Positions 35,341 through 46,403 of a stretch of 64,000 nucleotides of DNA are shown piece after piece. The stretch comes from Enterovibrio calviensis DSM 14347 (lineage in GTDB: Bacteria > Pseudomonadota > Gammaproteobacteria > Enterobacterales > Vibrionaceae), in NCBI RefSeq assembly GCF_000621165.1, contig NZ_JHZA01000020.1:37869-101868 (forward strand). Reading direction: 5' to 3'. The notes under the pieces are model-generated. The model made no database searches, was not told where the DNA came from, and saw only the letters and a program-made list of their open reading frames with translations. Every line of letters begins with the position of its first letter. Position 1 is the stretch's first letter. The position numbers and the translations under genes were made by a program.

Positions 35341-36288
35341 ATGTTTCGATTAATCACACCAACGAAGGAAAGCGAGCTAAACGCCTATTTCCACTTTCGT
35401 TGGAGGATGCTCCGTGAGCCTTGGCGTCAACCTGAAGGGTCGGAGCGAGATGCGTACGATGTGGGTGCGCATCATCGCATGATTGTCGACGCAAAAGGTG
35501 AACCTATCGCCATTGGGCGACTTTATATTAGTTCTGATAATGACGGTCAGATTCGCTATATGGCCGTTGCACCACAATATCGCAGCCGAGGGTTAGGGGC
35601 GTTGGTATTGATGGCACTAGAGTCATTAGCGCGCCAAGAAGGTGCGAAGCGTTTGGTGTGTAATGCCCGTGAAGATGCGATTGGCTTTTACAGCACCAAT
35701 GGCTTTATCAACCAAGGAGAATTGAGCGAAGAGCGCGGTCCCGTGCAGCACCAACAAATGCTGAAGCTGCTAGATCCCATGTCGGATGTTGTTCGTCGAC
35801 CGGAATGGTGCCATGAACTTCAGCAACGCTGGCAGCAGCAAATTCCGATCAGTGACAAAATGGGCGTTCGGATTACTCAGTTCTCCGGCTATCGCTTTGA
35901 AGTATCAGCGTTGCTGAATGCCAACCTTAACCCGCACGATTCCATGTTTGCTGGCAGCGTATTCAGTATGGCGACATTGGCTGGGTGGGGCATGGTATGG
36001 CTGCTGATGAAAGAGCGACAGCTTTCTGCGAGCATTGTTTTGGCCGACAGCCATATTCGCTATCGTAAACCGATCACAGAGCGTCCCCGTGCTGCTGTGT
36101 CTTTAGACAGTCTAAGTGGCGACTTAGATCGTCTCGCTAATGGACGCCGAGCGCGTGTAAAGCTGGAAGTGACGCTATTCAGTGGTGAGGAAGAAGCCGG
36201 CACATTCACGGGCACTTTTGTGTTAATGCCGGAAGCCAATCAAAGTGCGGCCGATGACATGCAAAACCAAACCTTGCTGTTTGGTTAG
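35341..36288 (+). CDS. yiiD: Two-domain GNAT/thioesterase-like protein YiiD
   Basis: Protein of 315 residues joining two domains. The N-terminal GNAT acetyltransferase domain (1-145) has the acetyl-CoA loop APQYRSRGLGALVLMALE and NAREDAIGFYSTNGF. The C-terminal YiiD-type hotdog/thioesterase domain (about 165-310) has LNPHDSMFAGSVFSMATLAGWGMVWLLM and ADSHIRYRKPITERPRA. In E. coli YiiD (FabY) affects initiation of fatty acid synthesis as an acetyl-transfer protein with a redundant role to FabH. Gene order yihY-dtd-yiiD supports the name. The ribosome site is AAAGGAG. It converges with the AsmA-like gene, eight bases apart. Confidence 0.92.
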   Translation: MFRLITPTKESELNAYFHFRWRMLREPWRQPEGSERDAYDVGAHHRMIVDAKGEPIAIGRLYISSDNDGQIRYMAVAPQYRSRGLGALVLMALESLARQEGAKRLVCNAREDAIGFYSTNGFINQGELSEERGPVQHQQMLKLLDPMSDVVRRPEWCHELQQRWQQQIPISDKMGVRITQFSGYRFEVSALLNANLNPHDSMFAGSVFSMATLAGWGMVWLLMKERQLSASIVLADSHIRYRKPITERPRAAVSLDSLSGDLDRLANGRRARVKLEVTLFSGEEEAGTFTGTFVLMPEANQSAADDMQNQTLLFG

Positions 36289-36296
36289 TTGACCGC

Positions 36297-38192
36297 TTAA
36301 CGAGTCTGATTCGTTAACGCTCCTTCTTTTGTCACCAAATCCCAATTTCCTGATAGAGATGCCGCCTCCGTCGTTGCTTCTACACTAACTGGTGTTAAAG
36401 CAATGCGGCCTCTGTCTGCGACTATCTTCACCTCTCCGACTTTCAAGGGTATCGAAACCGCAGGTTCACTGTGTTTCTGTGGTACGAACAGAGTCAACAA
36501 ACTTTGGGCGAGAGACTGATCGGGTTGAGTGGCCAGTTGCGTTTGGTGGGGCGTTGCGATCACTTTGCCACTCAAACTATACGCGAAGCTGTCTTTGTTA
36601 GCGGCGAGCCCAGATAACTGAATATCGACATCATGCTCGCCAAGCAAAGGCAATGGCGCACCTAACCAATGCTGGTAAAGCGAGTTCGGAATGCGAAGAC
36701 CACTGATCGTGGTTGTCCATGGACGGCTCGGGCTTTGGAGTTGGATTTGAGCTTTTGCTGACAGTTGGCCTTGCGGGAAATTGAGGCTGAGCGGATCTAA
36801 GTGCCACTCCCCATCTTCTTCCACTCGCATGTTGGCGTAGGGCGCAGAGACAGGGATGCGATTGATACTCGCGGCCGCCGCACTGGCGGTGAGCGAACCT
36901 TGCCACATTCCATCTTGTGCATCTTGGCGAAGAACCACGTCTCGACCACGCAGGTTGAGTCTGATGATTTGCAAAGGAAGCGCGGGGTCGGGCAGAACGA
37001 TATTGGTATGTTTTACGGATAACTGATCGATAGAAACCGTATCAAATTTTTCCCACTCATGGCGAAACAGGCCAACATCTTCTGTGTCGATTTCGATATC
37101 TAGGCCATTGGCGATCAGCGTCTCAAGGGCCAGTGATGATGCGTCCATCTCCCCTGAAAAAGACACAAAGCCTTCATCATTCACTTTGGCAGAAAATGCG
37201 CTGACATCAACGCGTTTGGGAGATAAGGACAACTCAGCGAGTAAATCAGTCAGCAGCCATTGTTCGACATTGAACAAACTGGCGTTGAACGACAAAAGAG
37301 AAGAAGCCGCATTGGGTGCCCACACTAGCTCGCCTCTTTTTAGGTGAACGGATTGCGCAGAGAAATTCAGGTGTTCTACCGTTATCTCCTCTAAGGCTGC
37401 ACTCACGTTCAATAAATCCAGTCGCTTAATGTGAATATCGTTGCCTTGGCTAAAGGTTTCCCATTGCCCAGAGAGACGCTGCAGCTGTTTGGATGGTTCA
37501 ATGCGGGCATCTGATAAGGTCAGTTGATGGACCGTCCAATGGCGACCAGGGTGCAAGGTGGCACTGCCAGTGACATTGCCGAAGCCACTGTTGAGTGACA
37601 ATCCCCATATCTCCCAAACGTCATCTCGGTATTCGCTGTCGAGTAAGACATGGGTGAGTACTTGGCCTTCAAACTTGATGTTGGGAGACGATAACTGGAA
37701 TTTCCCCTGCCAATCCCCCCACGTCGCTGAACTGTTTTTCCAATCTGACAATTGGATGTCTGCGTGGTCAAACGAAAGGGTGTCACTGTGATAACTAACG
37801 TCATCTAAGGCAAAGTGGCGGATGGAAAGCGATGCTGGCCATGTATGTTTGACGGATTTGTCCAGATCGACACCGCGAACAACCACACTGGCAAATGCCC
37901 ATTCACCAAGCAGTGATGACAGAGGCGCAAAGCGGAAAGAGATAAATTCGGCGGAACGATTCTTCGCGGGGTCGGCATCGTGAGTCAGTCTTGGTGCAGA
38001 CAGTGCCACAGAAAATGGCGTTAACACTGAGTAATCGAGTGACTCGGCATTCAACTGATAGGGCGTAATGATCCTCACCGCCTGTTTCAGCATAGGCAGC
38101 CCAAAGTTGGTACTGAGTACAATCAAACTGGTTGCTAATGTCACCACAAACACGATCAGCAATGAAGCAAACAGCTTGATGATCAAACGCAT
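36297..38192 (-). CDS. AsmA family protein
   Basis: Large envelope protein of 631 residues with one N-terminal membrane anchor (LIIKLFASLLIVFVVTLATSLIVLS), then a long periplasmic beta-rich domain. The C-terminal part has the AsmA_2-like pattern SLNFPQGQLSAKAQI, DVDIQLSGLAAN, LSGKVIATPHQTQLA and VEATTEAASLSGNWDL. AsmA-like proteins are repeat-beta-groove lipid-transfer bridges between membranes; a role in phospholipid or outer membrane homeostasis is inferred from the family. Several vibrios carry this gene between yiiD and pckA. No partner on its strand. Confidence 0.75.
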   Translation of the reverse strand: MRLIIKLFASLLIVFVVTLATSLIVLSTNFGLPMLKQAVRIITPYQLNAESLDYSVLTPFSVALSAPRLTHDADPAKNRSAEFISFRFAPLSSLLGEWAFASVVVRGVDLDKSVKHTWPASLSIRHFALDDVSYHSDTLSFDHADIQLSDWKNSSATWGDWQGKFQLSSPNIKFEGQVLTHVLLDSEYRDDVWEIWGLSLNSGFGNVTGSATLHPGRHWTVHQLTLSDARIEPSKQLQRLSGQWETFSQGNDIHIKRLDLLNVSAALEEITVEHLNFSAQSVHLKRGELVWAPNAASSLLSFNASLFNVEQWLLTDLLAELSLSPKRVDVSAFSAKVNDEGFVSFSGEMDASSLALETLIANGLDIEIDTEDVGLFRHEWEKFDTVSIDQLSVKHTNIVLPDPALPLQIIRLNLRGRDVVLRQDAQDGMWQGSLTASAAAASINRIPVSAPYANMRVEEDGEWHLDPLSLNFPQGQLSAKAQIQLQSPSRPWTTTISGLRIPNSLYQHWLGAPLPLLGEHDVDIQLSGLAANKDSFAYSLSGKVIATPHQTQLATQPDQSLAQSLLTLFVPQKHSEPAVSIPLKVGEVKIVADRGRIALTPVSVEATTEAASLSGNWDLVTKEGALTNQTR

Positions 38193-38316
38193 TTGGCGAA
38201 GTTCTCTCTTTGGTTAAGCGCGCGGAAGATAGGGATACACCGCAGATGTGTTGAGGTTGGCGCAAAAAGTGACGTTATTCAAGCGGTAATAAAAGATGAC
38301 GTGAAGCGGGATTGAG

Positions 38317-38344
38317 AAAAACAAAGCCCCCAATGTTGGGGGCT
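38317..38344 (-). terminator. Terminator of pckA
   Basis: Reverse-strand AGCCCCC/GGGGGCT stem with six-base loop, followed by TTGTTTTT. Confidence 0.8.
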
Positions 38345-38361
38345 ATGATCGGTGTGCAGAT

Positions 38362-39993
38362 TTAGTCGAGTTGTGGGCCGGCTTTAACCAGCGCTTTACC
38401 TTCAGCGTTGTCGGTGTATTCAACAAAGTTGTTGATGAAACGCTTCGCCAAGTCTTCCGCCTTGCTTTCCCACTGCAATGGGTCAACGTAGGTATCTCGT
38501 GGATCCAAAATGCTTGGATCGACGCCTGGTAGGTTGGTTGGAACCGTCAGGTTAAAGATTGGAATGTCTTTGGTGTCTGCATGCTCAATTGAACCATCAA
38601 GGATCGCATCGATAATGCCTCGTGTATCTTTGATAGAGATACGTTTGCCTGTGCCATTCCAGCCAGTGTTAACCAGATAGGCTTCTGCACCGACGGCTTC
38701 CATGCGCTTAACAAGCACTTCCGCGTATTGCGTTGGATGCAGCGTTAGGAACGCTTTACCAAAACACGCAGAGAACGTTGGTGTTGGCTCTGTAATTCCA
38801 CGTTCAGTGCCTGCCAGTTTAGCGGTAAAGCCAGACAGGAAGTGGTACTTGGTTTGCTCTGGAGTCAGTTTAGACACCGGAGGTAATACGCCGAATGCGT
38901 CCGCAGACAAGAAGATCACTTTGTTGGCGTGACCCCCTTTTGATACGGGCTTGACGATGTTTTCGATGTGATAGATCGGATAAGAAACACGGGTGTTTTC
39001 AGTTTTTGACCCGTCATCAAAGTCGATCGAGCCATCACCACGAACAGTGACGTTTTCTAGCAGCGCATCGCGGCGGATGGCATTGTAGATATCGGGCTCT
39101 GCTTCTTTCGACAACTTGATGGTTTTTGCGTAGCAGCCACCTTCAAAGTTGAAGACACCGTTGTCATCCCAGCCGTGCTCGTCATCACCGATGAGTTCAC
39201 GTTTAGGATCGGTAGACAGGGTGGTTTTTCCTGTTCCGGATAAGCCAAAGAAGATGGCAACGTCACCATCCGTCCCTTTGTTGGCAGAGCAGTGCATAGA
39301 TGCGATATTTTGCAGAGGAAGGAAGTAGTTCATCATGGCGAACATGCCTTTCTTCATCTCGCCGCCGTACCATGTACCGCCAATGAGTTGCATGCGTTCC
39401 GTCAGGTTAAAGACGGTGAAGTTTTCGGAATTCAGACCGTGCTCCTGCCACTTCTCATTAACGCATTTTGCCCCATTCATGACGACAAAATCAGGTTCGA
39501 AGTTTTCCAGCTCTTCTTCTGTTGGGCGGATAAACATGTTTTTGACGAAGTGAGCTTGCCAAGCCACTTCTGTGATCACACGGATATTAAGACGGGTGTC
39601 TGGGTTTGCGCCACAGTAACCATCAATGACAAACAGACGCTTGCCTGACAGTTGCTGTGTCACTAATTCTTTAAGATCATCCCATACGTGTTGTTCGATA
39701 GGCTTGTTGTCGTTCGCGCCTTGATCGGACCACCATAGGGTGTCTTTCGTGGTGTCATCTTTTACGATGAATTTGTCTTTCGGGGAACGGCCTGTAAAGA
39801 TACCAGTATCGACTGCCACTGCTCCGAGTTCAGTGACGGTGCCTTTCTCATATCCTTTCAGTTCCGGTTTAGTTTCTTCAACAAACAATTGTTCGTAGGT
39901 AGGGTTACGAACAACTTCTTCAACATCGAAAATGCCGTGTTTCGACAAGTCGATATTGTGTGCAACCTTTTTTTCGACGTTCATGACAGTCAT
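38362..39993 (-). CDS. pckA: Phosphoenolpyruvate carboxykinase (ATP)
   Basis: Enzyme of 543 residues making phosphoenolpyruvate from oxaloacetate and ATP, the first step of gluconeogenesis. P-loop is [11 protein letters not shown] (about 245-255), preceded by the metal-binding MHCSANKG and followed by the kinase-2 like [10 protein letters not shown], with [10 protein letters not shown]. Arg and Lys substrate sites are in TGRSPKDKF and the GYCGANP region. The start is ATG 39993 after AAGGAGCACCT; a further in-frame start at 40041 has no site. The 310-base spacer to hslO holds its promoter, which I could not pin down, and the hslO terminator. Confidence 0.97.
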   Translation of the reverse strand: MTVMNVEKKVAHNIDLSKHGIFDVEEVVRNPTYEQLFVEETKPELKGYEKGTVTELGAVAVDTGIFTGRSPKDKFIVKDDTTKDTLWWSDQGANDNKPIEQHVWDDLKELVTQQLSGKRLFVIDGYCGANPDTRLNIRVITEVAWQAHFVKNMFIRPTEEELENFEPDFVVMNGAKCVNEKWQEHGLNSENFTVFNLTERMQLIGGTWYGGEMKKGMFAMMNYFLPLQNIASMHCSANKGTDGDVAIFFGLSGTGKTTLSTDPKRELIGDDEHGWDDNGVFNFEGGCYAKTIKLSKEAEPDIYNAIRRDALLENVTVRGDGSIDFDDGSKTENTRVSYPIYHIENIVKPVSKGGHANKVIFLSADAFGVLPPVSKLTPEQTKYHFLSGFTAKLAGTERGITEPTPTFSACFGKAFLTLHPTQYAEVLVKRMEAVGAEAYLVNTGWNGTGKRISIKDTRGIIDAILDGSIEHADTKDIPIFNLTVPTNLPGVDPSILDPRDTYVDPLQWESKAEDLAKRFINNFVEYTDNAEGKALVKAGPQLD

Positions 39994-40240
39994 AGGTGCT
40001 CCTTGGGTAAGATGTAAAGTAACTGTCGTCCATGCTAGCAAGCTGAATTAGTCAATTCAGAGAGTTAATTCAAATAATAACCACAAACTTCTTAAGGTTA
40101 TAAAATACAATTAATCAGTTTGTACTATTTATATTACCGTCATGTTGCGTACTTGCGCCACATTGAACTGGTTAATATTTGTACAAAATTAAGAGGTTAG
40201 AGAAGGGCGTATTTTTATTGGGAATTTGGCAAAAAAATAA

Positions 40241-40272
40241 AAAAAAACCGGCTAATAAGCCGGTTTTTTTTT
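40241..40272 (-). terminator. Terminator of hslO
   Basis: CCGGCT-AATA-AGCCGG stem between A7 and T9, so usable in both directions; it ends the hslR-hslO unit. Confidence 0.92.
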
Positions 40273-40304
40273 ATTTTCAGTCCGTTAATTATCGGAGAAA
40301 AATA

Positions 40305-41180
40305 TTAATGCACTGTGCCAGATGATGGGTTGGTTTGGTCGAAAATGGCTGAAATATCAACACTATCAAACTCATAGTCTGCACCACAGTAATCACAGTG
40401 AAGCTTGATGTTTCCGCTTTCAGCAACCATTTGTTCAACTTCTTGGCGCTCGATAGCGGCAATGGCTGAGGCACTGCGTTCACGTGAGCACGTGCACTTG
40501 AAGCTGACACTTTCTGGCTCGTAGACTTTCACTTCTTCTTGGTGGTAAAGACGATATAACACGTCTTGTGCTTCCAAGCTGAACAGCTCTTCGCTTTTCA
40601 CTGTGTCTGTCAGTTGCGCTAGGTGGTCAAACTCTTCTTCTTTGCTTTCATCGCCAGGAAGGATTTGCAGCAACATACCTGCCGCTCTTGCTTGTCCTTC
40701 AAATTCGCCAGTACGAAGCCATAGGCGGGTCTTCAGCTGCTCTGAACGTGCGAAGTAATCTTCCAAGCAGGCTTCCAGCGTGTCGGCTTCTAGCGCAACA
40801 ATACCTTGGTAGCGTTCGCCTTTCTCTGGCTCAATGGTGATGACCATTTGGCCTTTGCCTACCAGCTCTTTGAACGTTGCTGATTCAGGCAGTTCGTCCT
40901 GCCAGCGCGAAGTGCCACGCATGACTTGGTTGTGATTACCATTGACCACAACCAGAGACACAGGGCCTTCACCTTGGATTTGCACCGTGATGCTACCTTC
41001 AAATTTCAAGGTTGCCGTGAGCAGGCTGGTCGCAACCAATAGCTCACCAAGCATTTGCTTAACCGGTGCAGGGTAGTCTTTTCCACCCGTTAGTTGTTGA
41101 TACGTTTCTGAAAGTTGAACCAGTTCGCCGCGTACTGACACGCCATCGAACAAGTAACGGTGCAGACTATCTTGTGCCAT
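40305..41180 (-). CDS. hslO: Redox-regulated chaperone Hsp33
   Basis: Holdase chaperone of 291 residues activated by oxidation and unfolding. The C-terminal redox switch has the four zinc-binding cysteines in KCTCSRERS and HCDYCGADY, the canonical CxC plus CxxC arrangement. The N-terminal domain shows the family segments LHRYLFDGVSVRGELVQL, LKFEGSITVQIQGEGP and VNGNHNQVMRGTSRW. Start ATG 41180 after GGAGAAG. It follows hslR by 18 bases; hslR-hslO is the standard heat-shock pair. Confidence 0.96.
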   Translation of the reverse strand: MAQDSLHRYLFDGVSVRGELVQLSETYQQLTGGKDYPAPVKQMLGELLVATSLLTATLKFEGSITVQIQGEGPVSLVVVNGNHNQVMRGTSRWQDELPESATFKELVGKGQMVITIEPEKGERYQGIVALEADTLEACLEDYFARSEQLKTRLWLRTGEFEGQARAAGMLLQILPGDESKEEEFDHLAQLTDTVKSEELFSLEAQDVLYRLYHQEEVKVYEPESVSFKCTCSRERSASAIAAIERQEVEQMVAESGNIKLHCDYCGADYEFDSVDISAIFDQTNPSSGTVH

Positions 41181-41198
41181 GGGATAACTTCTCCGGCG

Positions 41199-41609
41199 TT
41201 AATCGTTACTGTTTCTAAATTTGATAATATCGCGCCGCTGCTTTTTGTCAGGGCGACGTTCGGGGCTTGGGTTGTGAGCATGAAGTTTGCGCTCTAACGT
41301 TCGCGCTTCTCTGCGTGCCACACTTTCCTGAGTTTCACTGTAAAGTGCCTGGGCTTCGGGAGCGCCGCGACGTTGGCCGCTGACGTTTTCAATCGTCACG
41401 ACTTTTTCTTCAAAGCCAAGTCTGAGCTTAATTTCTGCTCCAACTTCAACCACTTTACTAGGTTTGGCACGTTGGCCGTTGTAATGTACTTTGCCTCCAT
41501 CGATCATATTTCGAGCGATGGAGCGAGTTTTGTAAAAGCGTGCGGCCCACAACCATTTATCCAGCCTTACCTGTGAATCTTGGTCATTATTTCCGTGTTT
41601 TGAACCCAC
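41199..41609 (-). CDS. hslR: Heat shock protein 15 (ribosome-associated)
   Basis: RNA-binding protein of 136 residues (E. coli 133) that recycles stalled 50S subunits carrying nascent chains. The S4 domain is VRLDKWLWAARFYKTRSIAR (about 10-29) with GGKVHYNGQRAKPSK; the C-terminus is basic (RRPDKKQRRD). I set the start at GTG 41609, because AAAGGAG lies seven bases upstream and the protein then has the family length; a longer frame to 41729 would add 40 unrelated residues across that site. First gene of the hslR-hslO pair, divergent from gspC. Confidence 0.93.
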   Translation of the reverse strand: MGSKHGNNDQDSQVRLDKWLWAARFYKTRSIARNMIDGGKVHYNGQRAKPSKVVEVGAEIKLRLGFEEKVVTIENVSGQRRGAPEAQALYSETQESVARREARTLERKLHAHNPSPERRPDKKQRRDIIKFRNSND

Positions 41610-41875
41610 TAAACACTCCTTTACATTTGACGGGCTAAACTTACCACAATCAGGTAATCCGATCAGCATCACAATTATGGCTCTTATATGGTGTTCAAGC
41701 GTCCAACTTTCAAGCCGCAATGGAATCATTCAGACAAAAATGGGTTCTCACTTATCGGCAAGTGCGCGGAAAAAAGGTAAATTGGACAGTCAATTTAATA
41801 ATTCCTGCACCTAGGCGCTAAAAAAGGCAATCTGCTGGCTGCCAACGGAATGCGATGTACTACGACAGGAAGAAC

Positions 41876-42793
41876 ATGTCTGCGAATTTAGGGATACAGC
41901 GCCTGAGCAATTGGGTGCAACCACAGCTAGGGAAAGAATTCCCTGCAAAAGCGGCGAAGTGGACAACACGGCTGCTGATTATTTTGCTTGCTTGGACATT
42001 GGGCCGTCTAGTTTGGTCTTGGGTCATGCCTCCTGCCGTCGATACAGTATCGACTGCGGCGGTGATCACGCAATCTGGGCAACAAGCACCCGCTTATCAG
42101 CTCAATGATTTAGCGAATCGTCACTTTTTCGGACGTTTCAGTGAAAAAGCAGCGCCGGTTAAGAAAAAACCTGAACCTGTCGTTGACGCCCCTCGTACTC
42201 GTTTAAACCTTACGCTTGTTGGATTGGTCGCCAGTTCCGAACCTGAACGCGGTTTGGCGGTCATTGCAAACCGTGGCGCGCAAAAAACATACGGTGTGGG
42301 TGAAGCAATTGAAGGAACACGCGTTATTTTGCGTCAAGTGTTGAACGATCGTGTGATTTTGCGTAATAACGGCAATGATGAAGCGTTAATGCTGGCGGGT
42401 GTGGATTACAGTAAAGCGTCGCAACAGCCTAAGCGTAATAATCCTGCCGCGTTGCGTCCCGCTGCAAACTCTAGAAATACGGGACGTGCTGACCTGACGA
42501 AGGTCAAAGCCGAAATTCTTAGCAACCCTCAATCCCTATTGAAATACATCACGCTTTCTCAAGAGCAGGGAGAGGAAGGGTTGATCGGTTATCGCATTGG
42601 TCCTGGGAGTGATAGCCGCTTGTTTAAAGAAGCAGGGCTACAGCCCGGTGATGTTGCCGTGGGAATTAATGGTTCAGATTTAACAAATCCAGCAGAGATG
42701 AATCGCATTTGGCAAAGTTTGTCTGATGCGTCTGAAATCAGCATTACCGTTCAGCGCGGCGGTGAACTGCACGAAATTTATATCGGTCTCTAA
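41876..42793 (+). CDS. gspC: Type II secretion protein GspC
   Basis: Inner membrane protein of 305 residues linking the secretin GspD to the inner membrane platform. A membrane helix TTRLLIILLAWTLGRLVWSW (about 29-50) precedes the periplasmic homology region with LNDLANRHFFGRF and TRLNLTLVGLVASS, ending in a PDZ-like domain with GYRIGPGSDSRLFKEAGLQPGDVAVGINGSDL. Start ATG 41876 after CAGGAAG; a codon seven upstream is less well placed. First gene of the gspC-N operon, whose promoter should lie in 41730-41875. Confidence 0.94.
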   Translation: MSANLGIQRLSNWVQPQLGKEFPAKAAKWTTRLLIILLAWTLGRLVWSWVMPPAVDTVSTAAVITQSGQQAPAYQLNDLANRHFFGRFSEKAAPVKKKPEPVVDAPRTRLNLTLVGLVASSEPERGLAVIANRGAQKTYGVGEAIEGTRVILRQVLNDRVILRNNGNDEALMLAGVDYSKASQQPKRNNPAALRPAANSRNTGRADLTKVKAEILSNPQSLLKYITLSQEQGEEGLIGYRIGPGSDSRLFKEAGLQPGDVAVGINGSDLTNPAEMNRIWQSLSDASEISITVQRGGELHEIYIGL

Positions 42794-42816
42794 GTAAGAC
42801 TGAAACGGAGAGCACA

Positions 42817-44835
42817 GTGAAGACGTGGATGAAAGGTAAAACGTGGTTGATTGCCGGCATGCTTGCCATGCAGAGCATGGGCGCATGGGCGGCAGAATTT
42901 AGCGCCAGCTTTAAAGGGACTGATATTCAAGAGTTCATCGAGATTGTTGGACGCAACCTAGAGAAAACGATCATTGTTGACCCTGCGGTTCGTGGCAAGG
43001 TCAACGTGCGTAGTTACGATGTGCTCAATGAAGATCAGTATTACCAGTTTTTCCTCAACGTATTGTCCGTTTACGGCTTTGCCGTGGTCGAAATGGAAAA
43101 CGGTGTGCTTAAAGTCATTCGTGATAAAGACGCCAAGCAATCGGCAATCCCTGTGGTTGGCGATGGTGACAAAGTTCAAGGCGATGCGGTTGTTACCCGT
43201 GTTGTATCCGTAAAAAACGTATCGGTTCGCGAATTGTCTCCGTTATTGCGTCAGCTTATCGATAACGCCGGTGCGGGTAACGTGGTTCACTACGACCCAG
43301 CCAACGTCATTATGATCACGGGCCGTGCGGCCGTGGTTAACCGTTTGGCGGACATCATTGAGCGTGTTGACCAAGCCGGCAACAAAGAAGTGGATGTGGT
43401 TCACCTCGAATTCGCCTCTGCCTCTGAGATGGTGAGAATCGTTGAGAGCTTGAACAAGCAAGGCGATGGCAAGAACACCCCTCAACTGTTGCAGCCGAGT
43501 TTTGTGGCTGATGAACGCACCAACTCTGTATTGATCTCCGGCGAACCGCAAGTGCGTGATCGCATCCGTAAGCTGATTTCACAACTTGACCGCGAAATGG
43601 CGACCACGGGCAATAACCGTGTTATTTACCTGCGCTATGCAAAAGCGGAAGAAGTGGTTGATGTGCTGCAGGGCGTATCAGAAAACCTGATTGCTGAGAA
43701 GCAAGGCGGTCAGCGCCAAGCGGGAGCGGTTGCAGGTAATGACGTGAAAATCTCCTCCCACAAGGGAACGAATTCACTGGTGATCACTGCGCCACCCGAT
43801 ATCATGCGTGCGCTAGAAAGCGTGATTTCTCAATTGGATATTCGTCGTGCGCAAGTATTGATTGAAGCGATGATTGTGGAAATCTCCGAAAGTGACGGTG
43901 CAAATCTTGGTGTTCAGTGGGGTTCATTAGACGGTGGCGGTATTCAGTTTGGTAATACGGGCGTGCCGGTGACCAACTACTTGGCGGCGCAAGAAGAAGC
44001 CAAGGATCAAACCTCAACGGAATCTCGTTTCGATAACAACAACAATTTGGTCGAAGTGCCAATCACTGAATCCGGTGATCCAACCGCTATCGCAGAGGTA
44101 CTCGGCGGAGTGAGTGGGCTTGCTGCAGGTATTGTGTTTGGTGACTGGACGGCATTGGTTACCGCCGTATCGTCGAACAGTGATTCCAACATTCTGTCTT
44201 CGCCAAGCTTGATGGTTCTCGATAACGAAGAAGCCTCGTTTATCGTAGGTGAGGAAGTCCCTGTTGTGACCGGCTCTACTACGGGTTCAAACAACGACAA
44301 CCCGTTCCAGACCGTTGAGCGTAAAGATGTGGGCATCAAGCTCAAAATTACACCTCAAATCAACGAAGGTGATTCTGTTCAACTGAACATTGAGCAGGAA
44401 ATCTCTAACGTATTGGGTGCCAGTGGCGCGGTTGATATTCGTTTTGGTAAGCGTCAGCTAAACACATCGGTATTGGCTGCAGACCGTCAAATGATTGTAT
44501 TGAGCGGCTTGATTGACGAGCAAACCAACGAAAGTGAGCAAAAGGTTCCATTGCTGGGTGACATTCCATTCCTTGGTCATTTGTTCAAGTCGACTTCTTC
44601 GAGTAAAACAAAACGTAACCTGATGCTATTTATCAAGCCAACGATTATTCGTACTGGTTTGACGGCAGATGGCATATCGCAGCGTAAGTACAATTACATT
44701 CGCGCTGAACAAATTTATCACTCGCAAGAAGAAGTGAAGCTGATGCCAGGCGTGAAAAAACCCGTGTTACCTGAATACGGCGTTGATTTGACGATGCCTG
44801 CAGAAGTCCGCGCTATCATGGCAGAGTTGAGGTAA
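42817..44835 (+). CDS. gspD: Type II secretion secretin GspD
   Basis: Outer membrane secretin of 672 residues. A signal peptide (ending around AWAA) comes first, then the N0 domain ([29 protein letters not shown]), N1-N3 KH-like domains (for example [19 protein letters not shown] and [18 protein letters not shown]), and the C-terminal secretin domain with [32 protein letters not shown], and [17 protein letters not shown]. It forms the 15-mer channel through which folded exoproteins leave. A stretch rich in Asn and Asp near NNDNPF and the [12 protein letters not shown] region is the Vibrio-type cap. Fits 23 bases after gspC and five before gspE. Confidence 0.97.
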   Translation: MKTWMKGKTWLIAGMLAMQSMGAWAAEFSASFKGTDIQEFIEIVGRNLEKTIIVDPAVRGKVNVRSYDVLNEDQYYQFFLNVLSVYGFAVVEMENGVLKVIRDKDAKQSAIPVVGDGDKVQGDAVVTRVVSVKNVSVRELSPLLRQLIDNAGAGNVVHYDPANVIMITGRAAVVNRLADIIERVDQAGNKEVDVVHLEFASASEMVRIVESLNKQGDGKNTPQLLQPSFVADERTNSVLISGEPQVRDRIRKLISQLDREMATTGNNRVIYLRYAKAEEVVDVLQGVSENLIAEKQGGQRQAGAVAGNDVKISSHKGTNSLVITAPPDIMRALESVISQLDIRRAQVLIEAMIVEISESDGANLGVQWGSLDGGGIQFGNTGVPVTNYLAAQEEAKDQTSTESRFDNNNNLVEVPITESGDPTAIAEVLGGVSGLAAGIVFGDWTALVTAVSSNSDSNILSSPSLMVLDNEEASFIVGEEVPVVTGSTTGSNNDNPFQTVERKDVGIKLKITPQINEGDSVQLNIEQEISNVLGASGAVDIRFGKRQLNTSVLAADRQMIVLSGLIDEQTNESEQKVPLLGDIPFLGHLFKSTSSSKTKRNLMLFIKPTIIRTGLTADGISQRKYNYIRAEQIYHSQEEVKLMPGVKKPVLPEYGVDLTMPAEVRAIMAELR

Positions 44836-44840
44836 TCGCC

Positions 44841-46403
44841 ATGGATACACAGCCTTTGGATAACGATACTTTTGACCGAGACTCGTTTGATAGTGACATC
44901 ATGGGTGACGGCATTGATGCGGAAGTGGTGACGGCGGCAACTCGCCTTCCCTTCGGCTTTGCAAAACGTCATGGTGTGGTGGTCGAGCGAACCGAGAGTG
45001 GTTGGTTATTGTATTACCGTGACCAACCGAAACCGGCGGTACTGATGGAAGTACGCAGGGTTCTGGGGCAAAGCTTCACGCCGATACAACTTCGCACTGA
45101 AGATTTTGATCCCAAGCTCACGCAGCTCTATCAACGTGATTCGTCCGAAGCGCAGCAGCTGATGCAGGACATCGGTGCTGACAGTGATGACTTCTTTGCG
45201 CTTGCGGAAGAGCTACCGCAAAGTGAAGATTTGCTCGAGTCCGAAGATGACGCGCCGATCATTAAATTGATTAACGCCATGCTTGGGGAAGCAATCAAAG
45301 AAACTGCTTCTGATATTCACATTGAAACATTCGAGAAAAGCTTATCGATTCGCTTCCGTGTCGATGGTGTTCTTCGTGAAGTGTTAAGCCCGAGCCGTAA
45401 GCTGGCGCCGCTGCTTGTTTCTCGCATCAAGGTGATGGCGCGTTTGGACATCGCTGAAAAACGCGTTCCTCAAGATGGTCGTATTTCGCTGCGTATCGGC
45501 GGACGTGCCGTTGATGTTCGTGTATCCACGATGCCGTCATCTCATGGTGAGCGCGTCGTATTGCGTCTTTTGGACAAAAACGCCACGCAGTTGGATCTCG
45601 AAAGTTTGGGTATGACGCGATCTGTCCATGACAACTTCCAGACCTTGATTAAACGCCCTCACGGCATATTGCTGGTTACCGGTCCAACAGGTTCGGGTAA
45701 GTCGACCACTTTGTATGCCGGTTTGACGGAACTTAATAGCGCCGAGCGCAACATACTCACTGTTGAAGACCCGATTGAATTTGATATCAACGGCATTGGT
45801 CAGACACAAGTTAACACCAAAGTTGATATGACGTTCGCCCGTGGTTTGCGCGCGATATTGCGTCAAGACCCTGACGTGGTGATGGTCGGTGAGATCCGTG
45901 ACTTAGAAACCGCGCAAATTGCCGTTCAAGCCTCGTTGACGGGTCACTTGGTGATGTCGACCCTTCACACCAATACCGCAGTGGGTGCTGTCACGCGTTT
46001 GCGCGATATGGGGATTGAGCCTTTCCTTGTTTCCTCCTCGTTATTGGGCGTGTTAGCCCAGCGTCTGGTTCGTACTTTGTGCCCTGATTGTAAAGAAGCC
46101 TATGAGGCGGATACACAGAGCAAAGCGTGGTTTGATTTGGCAGAGCATGAGCCCTTGACCCTCTACCGTGCTAAGGGGTGTAAAGCCTGTAATCACAAAG
46201 GTTATCGTGGCCGAACGGGTATTCATGAACTGTTGGTTGTGGATACCCACGTGCAAGAATTGATTCACAACGAAGCGGGTGAACAAGCTATCGAGCGTTA
46301 TGTTCGCGAATCTTCCCCAAGTATCCGTGCAGATGGCTTGATGAAAGTGCGTAAGGGTCAAACCACGCTAGAAGAAGTTCTGCGTGTGACGCGGGAGGGC
46401 TAA
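44841..46403 (+). CDS. gspE: Type II secretion ATPase GspE
   Basis: Cytoplasmic motor ATPase of 520 residues. N-terminal domain (1-150) docks with GspL. The CTE core has Walker [14 protein letters not shown] (about 281-293), the Asp box VEDPIEF, Walker B with [12 protein letters not shown], and the His box [13 protein letters not shown]. The tetracysteine zinc motif CPDC and CKAC (about 420-455) is complete. An acidic leader of about 15 residues ([13 protein letters not shown]) precedes the usual start. Its TAA overlaps gspF's ATG by one base. Confidence 0.97.
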   Translation: MDTQPLDNDTFDRDSFDSDIMGDGIDAEVVTAATRLPFGFAKRHGVVVERTESGWLLYYRDQPKPAVLMEVRRVLGQSFTPIQLRTEDFDPKLTQLYQRDSSEAQQLMQDIGADSDDFFALAEELPQSEDLLESEDDAPIIKLINAMLGEAIKETASDIHIETFEKSLSIRFRVDGVLREVLSPSRKLAPLLVSRIKVMARLDIAEKRVPQDGRISLRIGGRAVDVRVSTMPSSHGERVVLRLLDKNATQLDLESLGMTRSVHDNFQTLIKRPHGILLVTGPTGSGKSTTLYAGLTELNSAERNILTVEDPIEFDINGIGQTQVNTKVDMTFARGLRAILRQDPDVVMVGEIRDLETAQIAVQASLTGHLVMSTLHTNTAVGAVTRLRDMGIEPFLVSSSLLGVLAQRLVRTLCPDCKEAYEADTQSKAWFDLAEHEPLTLYRAKGCKACNHKGYRGRTGIHELLVVDTHVQELIHNEAGEQAIERYVRESSPSIRADGLMKVRKGQTTLEEVLRVTREG